From Bacillota bacterium (lineage in GTDB: Bacteria; Bacillota; Dehalobacteriia; UBA4068), in assembly GCA_009778255.1 (NCBI GenBank), contig WRKD01000150.1:1-9829 (forward strand): a DNA stretch of 9,829 bases, given 5' to 3'. Below the pieces are notes generated by a model. The model made no database searches. It saw only the letters and a program-made list of their open reading frames with translations, and was not told where the DNA came from. Both the position numbers and the translations under genes were made by a program. This document shows positions 7,508 to 9,829 of this stretch, in pieces. Position 1 is the stretch's first letter; the number at the start of each line of letters is the position of its first letter.

Positions 7508-8587
7508 ATGCAAATTGCACACTTAACTATAGATACCCCTATATTCGCCGCACCTCTAGCCGGCTTCACTACCCGTGCCTTCCGCGAAATATTGCGTACT
7601 TGCGGCGCGGGTTTGGCTTATGGGGAAATGGTCAGTGCTCAGGCTTTGTGCTATGGCAATAAACGTACACGCGAATTGTTGGATATGGAAGGAGAAGCAG
7701 GGTTGCATGTGGTGCAATTATTTGGCAGTAATCCGGTATATATGGAAGAAGCCGCCTGTATAGCGCGGGAACTGGGTGCGGATATTATCGATATCAATAT
7801 GGGCTGCCCCATGCCGAAGGTAGTGAATAATGGCGAAGGGGCAGCCCTGATGCGAAATCTTCGTTTAGCCGCATCCTTAGTTGAGGCGGCCCAACACAGC
7901 GGTTTACCGGTAACGGTAAAGCTACGCAGCGGCTTTAATGAAACGGAACTAAATGCGCCGGAAGCTGCTAAGTGCATGGAAGCTGCCGGAGCTGCGCTAG
8001 TGGCAGTACATGGGCGGCATCGAGAGCAATACTATGCAAGCCGGGCCGATTGGTCACAAATTACTGCCGTTAAACAGGCTGTAAGCATACCGGTAGTGGG
8101 TAATGGAGATATCTTTACAGCTAAAGATGCTTTAGAAATGTGGGAGCAAACTGGTTGCGACGCAATAATGCCTGGTCGAGGCTTACTTGGCAATCCCTGG
8201 CTTATCCGCGAGATACTAGACTTGTTCGTAGGCCCGTATCAGCCTCTGGCTTCTTCTAATCAAGTCAAGCCGTCTTTTTCGCGGCTTGCTTCCCCTGCTG
8301 ACCTCACGCCTCTAGCTTCTATAATATCTACCGCCTTAGCTCATATGCGTAGGCAGGTAGAGCGCAGCATATATTGGCAGGGCCTACGTGAACCCGGCCC
8401 ATATGAGCAAGTTAGTTTACAAGGTGAGCTGGTGGCAGTACGTTCCATGCGCGCTCATTTAGGCTATTATATAAAAGGTATGCCCTGCGCAGCGCGGCTA
8501 CGCGCACAAATCAATCAAATGACCAGGCTGGCGGAAATAGAGTGCTTACTTGAGGGGCTACTTGATAAACTAAATCACGAGTGCTGA
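7508..8587 (+). CDS. dusB: tRNA-dihydrouridine synthase, DusB-like, with an apparent in-frame insertion
   Basis: A 359-aa FMN-dependent enzyme that reduces uridines in the tRNA D-loop using NAD(P)H. The TIM barrel begins with APLAGFT (15-21) and YGEMVSAQAL (38-47). The catalytic cysteine is C100 in NMGCPMPKV. FMN and RNA contacts include K138 (VKLR), HGRHREQ (168-174), NGD (199-201) and the phosphate-binding PGRGLLGNPW (222-231). The C-terminal helical tRNA-binding part carries MRAHLGYYIKG, typical of DusB. The protein is about 25-40 residues longer than typical DusB proteins. The excess lies in a low-complexity linker (about 240-275) that contains PLAS twice (246-249, 268-271) at a 22-residue spacing; see the separate repeat entry. 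The ATG is two bases after the peptidase stop codon, and the only upstream candidate, GGTGG (7490-7494), is 13 bases away, so it is probably translated by coupling. This start fits the family N-terminus well. Specificity DusB versus other Dus is inferred from the motifs. Confidence 0.93.
   Translation: MQIAHLTIDTPIFAAPLAGFTTRAFREILRTCGAGLAYGEMVSAQALCYGNKRTRELLDMEGEAGLHVVQLFGSNPVYMEEAACIARELGADIIDINMGCPMPKVVNNGEGAALMRNLRLAASLVEAAQHSGLPVTVKLRSGFNETELNAPEAAKCMEAAGAALVAVHGRHREQYYASRADWSQITAVKQAVSIPVVGNGDIFTAKDALEMWEQTGCDAIMPGRGLLGNPWLIREILDLFVGPYQPLASSNQVKPSFSRLASPADLTPLASIISTALAHMRRQVERSIYWQGLREPGPYEQVSLQGELVAVRSMRAHLGYYIKGMPCAARLRAQINQMTRLAEIECLLEGLLDKLNHEC
8242..8320 (+). repeat. 13-bp imperfect direct repeat flanking extra codons in dusB
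   Basis: GCCTCTGGCTTCT (8242-8254) and GCCTCTAGCTTCT (8308-8320) differ at one base and lie exactly 66 bases (22 codons) apart, both in the same frame and both encoding PLAS. The unit between them is absent from a typical DusB as I recall the family, so this looks like a tandem duplication or an in-frame insertion that generated a flanking repeat. Removing one unit would give 337 residues, close to the usual length. The enclosed stretch also has a third related LAS (260-262). Confidence 0.6.
8266..8288 (+). repeat. Palindrome inside the dusB linker
   Basis: CAAGCCG (8266-8272) and CGGCTTG (8282-8288) are perfect inverted repeats with a 9-base T-rich loop. The hairpin lies within the 66-base segment bounded by the direct repeats. 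It could be part of a small palindromic element that inserted in frame. It is not a terminator because there is no T-run after the stem and the reading frame continues through it. Confidence 0.5.
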
Positions 8588-8609
8588 TCATATATCATCT
8601 CTTAGTTCT
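8588..8609. other. 22-bp gap between convergent dusB and apbE stops, no clear terminator
   Basis: The two stop codons (TGA 8585-8587 on plus, TAG 8612-8610 on minus) are separated by only 22 AT-rich bases. A weak structure exists: AACTAA (8568-8573) can pair with TTAGTT (8602-8607), GAG (8579-8581) with CTC (8599-8601), and TGAT (8585-8588) with ATCA (8594-8597). No T-run follows on either strand, so intrinsic termination here is doubtful and the two transcripts may overlap at their 3' ends. Confidence 0.35.
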
Positions 8610-9647
8610 CTAATAATCTAAAGCTGAAGAAAAATCTACCTTGCCATATTGCAACAATTCCCCCGATTTTAGCATAAAAATAGCTCCCTGTAAATCGGAA
8701 TTATTCTCTAATAAGGGTATGGCATTTTCGCTGCCTACTAAAATAACGATGGTGGAAAGCGCATCTCCTATGGCGGAGCTTTTAGAGATTATAGTGGCGC
8801 TTATCACATCGCTTTCTGCCGGCATACCATTTACCGGATCTAAAATGTGATGATATAATATATTGTTTTCAATAAACTGGCGTTCATAAATACCGGAAGT
8901 AACTACCGAAGCCTCTGCTACATTAAGGCTGCCAATAAGCTCGCTATGTTCGCTAAAGGGTTGTTCTACACCAATATGCCAAGGTCTGCCATCGGGTTTT
9001 CTGCCCACGGTAACTATATTGCCGCCCAAATCGATAAGCGCTCTTTTTACGCCGTTTTCTTTAAGAAAGTGAGCAAGTTGATCTGCAATATAGCCTTTGG
9101 CTATACCGCCCACATCTAGCCAAGTTTTGTCATTAGCCAACTGCACCGTAGTACCGCTGATAGAAACCTGCCGATAATCCACTGTAGCTAAAGCCTCTGC
9201 CAAATTTTCAGCAGCTGGCACGCTAGGGTTTCCGCCAAAATCCCATAAAGCACATAAACGGCCTACTGTAATATCAAAAAAACCGCCGGAGAAAGCGCTA
9301 AAATCAAGTCCGGCTTGCAGGAGTTCGGCGGTTTTTTCTTCTACAACCACCGGAGCTCCTTTTGCATTGTTTATACGCCAAATGTCGCTGCCTTCTATTG
9401 TTCTGCTGAATAAAGCCTCGTATCTTGCACATAAATCAAGAACAGCTTTTAGCCATTCTTTATCGGCTTCGTCGTATACTGTAACAGTACAAACGGTATC
9501 AAGCAGCAACCTAGTTTCACTAAAAGGCGCCGGTGCAGCATTATGCGTACAGCCAGAAAGCGATAAAACCAGGAGTACTAACAATAAACAAAGAACATTT
9601 CTCCGCCGCTTAGCAGCATAAAAAATAAAAAATCTCAAGTATTGCAT
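8610..9647 (-). CDS. apbE: FAD:protein FMN transferase, lipoprotein (ApbE)
   Basis: This 345-aa enzyme takes FMN from FAD and attaches it covalently to a threonine of target flavoproteins such as Rnf or Nqr subunits, on the outer face of the membrane. With the start at 9647, residues 1-33 form a lipoprotein signal: positively charged KRRR near 13-16, a Leu-rich core, and lipobox L30-S-G-C33. The ApbE domain follows: the LDTVCTVTVYD strand (about 49-59), a SRTIEGSDIWRIN segment that corresponds to the usual 'S..S.I..LN', FDIT (124-127), DVGGIAKGY (178-186), LIDLGGN (204-210), HHILDP (266-271) and GDALST (294-299), whose Asp and Thr belong to the Mg-binding motif. All key segments are present and the length is normal. 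A longer form starting at 9665 is possible, but the ribosome binding site supports 9647. No target flavoprotein is in the window. No clear promoter was found upstream. Confidence 0.95.
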   Translation of the reverse strand: MQYLRFFIFYAAKRRRNVLCLLLVLLVLSLSGCTHNAAPAPFSETRLLLDTVCTVTVYDEADKEWLKAVLDLCARYEALFSRTIEGSDIWRINNAKGAPVVVEEKTAELLQAGLDFSAFSGGFFDITVGRLCALWDFGGNPSVPAAENLAEALATVDYRQVSISGTTVQLANDKTWLDVGGIAKGYIADQLAHFLKENGVKRALIDLGGNIVTVGRKPDGRPWHIGVEQPFSEHSELIGSLNVAEASVVTSGIYERQFIENNILYHHILDPVNGMPAESDVISATIISKSSAIGDALSTIVILVGSENAIPLLENNSDLQGAIFMLKSGELLQYGKVDFSSALDY

Positions 9648-9654
9648 GGAAAAA

Positions 9655-9663
9655 CCTCTCTCC
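9655..9663 (-). promoter_or_regulatory. Ribosome binding site that fixes the apbE start
   Basis: GGAGAGAGG on the minus strand (9663-9655) ends seven bases before the ATG at 9647-9645. The upstream in-frame ATG at 9665-9663 overlaps this site and has no comparable site of its own, so translation most likely begins at 9647. The resulting protein starts MQYLRFFIF, a normal lipoprotein leader. Confidence 0.8.
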
Positions 9664-9665
9664 AT

Positions 9666-9829
9666 TACTACTAAAAATCTTCGCAGGGTTTTTCATCAAT
9701 AAAAAACAAGTTGTTCAAGCCGTTAAGCTGTGTGTTATTGTTATATAATGGTTACTGAACAAAGGCAGAAATATGGGTTTTGGTAAGGTCATGATATAAC
9801 TGGATGATTTCGGTCGGCTGTCACGTTAA
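9666..9829. other. apbE upstream region, no gene recognised
   Basis: These 164 bases contain the leader of apbE and AT-rich sequence. A perfect TATAAT occurs on the plus strand at 9744-9749, but nothing like a -35 box lies 16-19 bases before it. On the minus strand TTGAAC (9718-9713) has no good -10 partner. I see no tRNA, hairpin with T-run or persuasive small frame. The right half (about 9750-9829) is less AT-rich and could belong to an element continuing past the window. Confidence 0.4.

Noticed and set aside
8266..8288. Hairpin in dusB as an intrinsic terminator or the end of the operon
   Set aside because: The T-rich stretch is in the loop, not after the stem, and the conserved Dus C-terminal domain follows in frame.
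8568..8607. Possible bidirectional terminator between dusB and apbE
   Set aside because: The stem is interrupted, AT-rich and lacks a T-run on either side, so I list it only as a weak structure.
9645..9665. Longer ApbE starting at the ATG at 9665
   Set aside because: That ATG overlaps the GGAGAGAGG ribosome binding site of the ATG at 9647 and has no site of its own. The six extra residues add nothing to the signal peptide.
9744..9749. Perfect TATAAT on the plus strand as a rightward promoter
   Set aside because: No -35-like hexamer at 16-19 bases upstream, no extended TGn, and no downstream coding frame to serve before the window ends.
9715..9825. Minus-strand open frame of 36 codons near the right edge, considered as the tail of a gene entering from outside
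   Set aside because: It is bounded by TAA at 9828-9826, so it does not come from outside the window. It has one internal Met without a ribosome binding site, and its sequence matches no family I recognise.

Overview
The window looks like chromosomal DNA of an anaerobic Bacillota (Clostridia-like) bacterium. The evidence is indirect: moderately AT-rich sequence by eye, a textbook AGGAGG ribosome binding site, sigma-A-type promoters (one with an extended -10), two lipoprotein signal peptides, and an oxygen-sensitive radical SAM enzyme. I cannot name the genus.

Layout. Bases 1-25 are a GC-rich palindrome ending in TGACG, like one end of the widespread 'CGTCATTGCG' REP-type repeats. Next, on the minus strand (245-72), is a 57-codon lipoprotein reading frame. 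It starts like an ABC-transporter solute-binding protein but stops right after the predicted N-terminal strand, so it is probably a gene remnant; its promoter and ribosome binding site still look intact. Bases 246-493 are a divergent regulatory region with a minus-strand and a plus-strand promoter. From 494 a tightly packed plus-strand operon runs to 8587: a very large membrane-anchored alpha-2-macroglobulin-like protein (1656 aa), an AmmeMemoRadiSam-type radical SAM enzyme (AmrS), an M24 (Xaa-Pro-type) metallopeptidase, and a tRNA-dihydrouridine synthase (DusB-like). Gaps are 12, 22 and 2 bp. A minus-strand apbE (FAD:protein FMN transferase lipoprotein, 9647-8610) converges on the operon with only 22 bp between the stop codons. 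Bases 9666-9829 hold the apbE upstream region and nothing I can assign.

How the parts may work together. The macroglobulin would sit outside the membrane. The radical SAM, peptidase and Dus proteins have no signal peptide and are cytosolic, so the operon does not describe one obvious pathway; the last two look like housekeeping genes downstream of an accessory pair. ApbE acts outside the membrane and attaches FMN to redox proteins such as Rnf/Nqr subunits, none of which are in this window.

The points most worth a second look are: the macroglobulin has lost the thioester cysteine at the expected site while keeping the glutamine; an orphan AmrS sits beside it without its usual AMMECR1/Memo partners; DusB carries an apparent in-frame 22-codon insertion flanked by a 13-bp direct repeat and containing a palindrome; and the lipoprotein gene is broken close to a REP-like element. 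I did not find clear evidence for an entirely new system.
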